6,803 nt of DNA from an uncultured Clostridia bacterium. Its GTDB lineage: Bacteria > Bacillota > Clostridia > Oscillospirales > Ruminococcaceae. The translations under genes were made by a program, and so were the position numbers. Location of the stretch: NCBI GenBank assembly GCA_945910715.1, contig CAMDZU010000072.1:1-6803 (forward strand). The letters are read 5' to 3'. Shown piece by piece: positions 5,856-6,803 of the stretch. The notes under the pieces are model-generated. The model was not told where the DNA came from and did not search any database. It saw only the letters and a list, made by a program, of their open reading frames with translations. Position 1 is the stretch's first letter, and every line of letters begins with the position of its first letter.

Positions 5856-6803
5856 ATGACTCTTTTACTTAAGAACGGACAGGTTGTTGACAGCATAAAC
5901 CACGTTGACAAAAAGCTGGATATGCTTATTGAAAACGGCAGGATAAAAGCCCTCGGTGAAAGCCTTGAGGTCAATGCCGACCGTGTTATTGACTGCACGG
6001 GGAAGGCGGTTATACCGGGACTTTGCGATATGCACGTCCATTTCCGTGACCCGGGACAGACATACAAAGAGGACATTATCAGCGGCAGCGAGGCGGCAGC
6101 GGCAGGAGGAGTAACGGCAGTTGCCTGTATGCCAAACACAAAGCCTGTCTGTGACAATGCTGAAACGGTGAAATACATTCTCGACAAGGCGAAAGGCTCA
6201 AAAGTAAAGGTCTATCCCGTCGGCTCGATAACAAAGGGTCTTTCGGGTGATGAGCTGAGCGACTATGACGAGCTGAAAAAGGCAGGCTGCGTTGCGGTTT
6301 CGGACGACGGACGGCCTGTTAAAAGCACCCGAATGATGGCGGAGGCTATGGTTAAGGCGCACTATGCAGGTTTAAAGGTAATTTCCCACTGCGAGGACCT
6401 TGAAATAATCAACGGCGGCATAATGAATCTTGGCAAGGTTTCAAAAGAGCTTGGAGTAAAGGGAATGAGCCGTTCAAGCGAAAACACCGTTACTGCAAGA
6501 GAAATCGTCCTTGCAGGAGATATGAACGTGCCAATCCACATTGCCCACGTTTCAACGAAAGAGGTAGTAAACTTTCTGCGCAGCGCAGTAAGATACGGTG
6601 TAATGGTAACCAGCGAAACAGCGCCCCATTATTTCACCTTGACGGACGAATGCTTACGGACAAGGGACGCCGATTACAGAATGAATCCTCCCCTCCGTGA
6701 GGCGGACGACGTTGAGGCAATAACCGAGGCGGTCTGCGACGGAACAATCGACTGTATCGTTACCGACCACGCTCCCCATTCCGCCGAGGAAAAGGCGGAT
6801 TTC
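5856..6803 (+). CDS. pyrC: Dihydroorotase, class I (3' truncated by window edge)
   Basis: Zinc amidohydrolase that closes carbamoyl-aspartate to dihydroorotate, the third step of pyrimidine synthesis. The frame stays open from the ATG to the right edge, giving 316 residues; the Bacillus-type enzyme is about 425-430, so roughly a quarter is missing. Metal and substrate motifs are in order: DMHVHFRDPGQTYKED at 58-73 with zinc ligands His60 and His62, VSDDGRP at 148-154 (Asp151 should bridge the metals, replacing the carboxylated lysine of other dihydroorotases), SHCED at 177-181 (His178), HIAHVS at 228-233 (His231), and TDHAPH at 303-308 with catalytic Asp304. The residues of a catalytically active class I enzyme are present, which argues against an inactive PyrC-like subunit. 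The start follows GGAG at 8 nt, and the gene has its own promoter. What follows, perhaps other pyr genes, lies outside the window. Confidence 0.95.
   Translation, partial: MTLLLKNGQVVDSINHVDKKLDMLIENGRIKALGESLEVNADRVIDCTGKAVIPGLCDMHVHFRDPGQTYKEDIISGSEAAAAGGVTAVACMPNTKPVCDNAETVKYILDKAKGSKVKVYPVGSITKGLSGDELSDYDELKKAGCVAVSDDGRPVKSTRMMAEAMVKAHYAGLKVISHCEDLEIINGGIMNLGKVSKELGVKGMSRSSENTVTAREIVLAGDMNVPIHIAHVSTKEVVNFLRSAVRYGVMVTSETAPHYFTLTDECLRTRDADYRMNPPLREADDVEAITEAVCDGTIDCIVTDHAPHSAEEKADF

Noticed and set aside
5844..5860. A frameshift or absent gene at the right end of the window
   Set aside because: Direct translation from 5856 is open to the last base and carries all expected dihydroorotase motifs. 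It is simply cut by the window edge.

Overview
The window is an ordinary stretch of bacterial chromosome, most likely from a Clostridia-class Firmicute of the Ruminococcus/Oscillospiraceae kind. The evidence for that is purine-rich Shine-Dalgarno sequences in front of nearly every gene, AT-rich gaps with consensus-like -35/-10 elements, a transketolase split into two genes, a bacterial-type IleRS with a C-terminal zinc site, and the order ileS-lspA-RluA-family synthase. The genus is inference. Every gene lies on the + strand. I see no mobile element, CRISPR array, tRNA or rRNA.

Layout: (1) 3-1136 is the C-terminal part of ileS, cut by the left edge. (2) A 70-nt gap with a 15-bp RNA-type stem-loop leads to lspA (1207-1737). 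(3) A RluA/RluD-family pseudouridine synthase (1724-2632) overlaps lspA by 14 nt, and a Cof-type HAD phosphatase (2632-3432) overlaps the synthase by 1 nt. lspA, the synthase and the phosphatase are probably one translationally coupled unit, perhaps read from ileS. (4) A clear promoter at 3461-3488 drives the two transketolase subunit genes (3534-4376 and 4393-5328), closed by a strong intrinsic terminator (5334-5360). (5) A small stand-alone feoA (5453-5677) is followed by a large nested stem-loop (5695-5744). (6) A near-consensus promoter (5781-5809) drives a class I dihydroorotase, pyrC (5856 to the right edge, about three quarters complete).

Functionally these are housekeeping genes: tRNA charging, lipoprotein signal-peptide removal, RNA modification, the non-oxidative pentose phosphate pathway, ferrous-iron transport and pyrimidine synthesis. 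The order recalls the Bacillus subtilis ileS-ylyA-lspA-ylyB-pyrR-pyrP-pyrB-pyrC region, but with a HAD gene, the tkt pair and feoA where pyrR, pyrP and pyrB would be. No undescribed multi-gene system is apparent. The points most worth checking are the two intergenic stem-loops, a palindrome resembling a Rex operator but one base short, and the rearranged ileS-to-pyrC neighbourhood.
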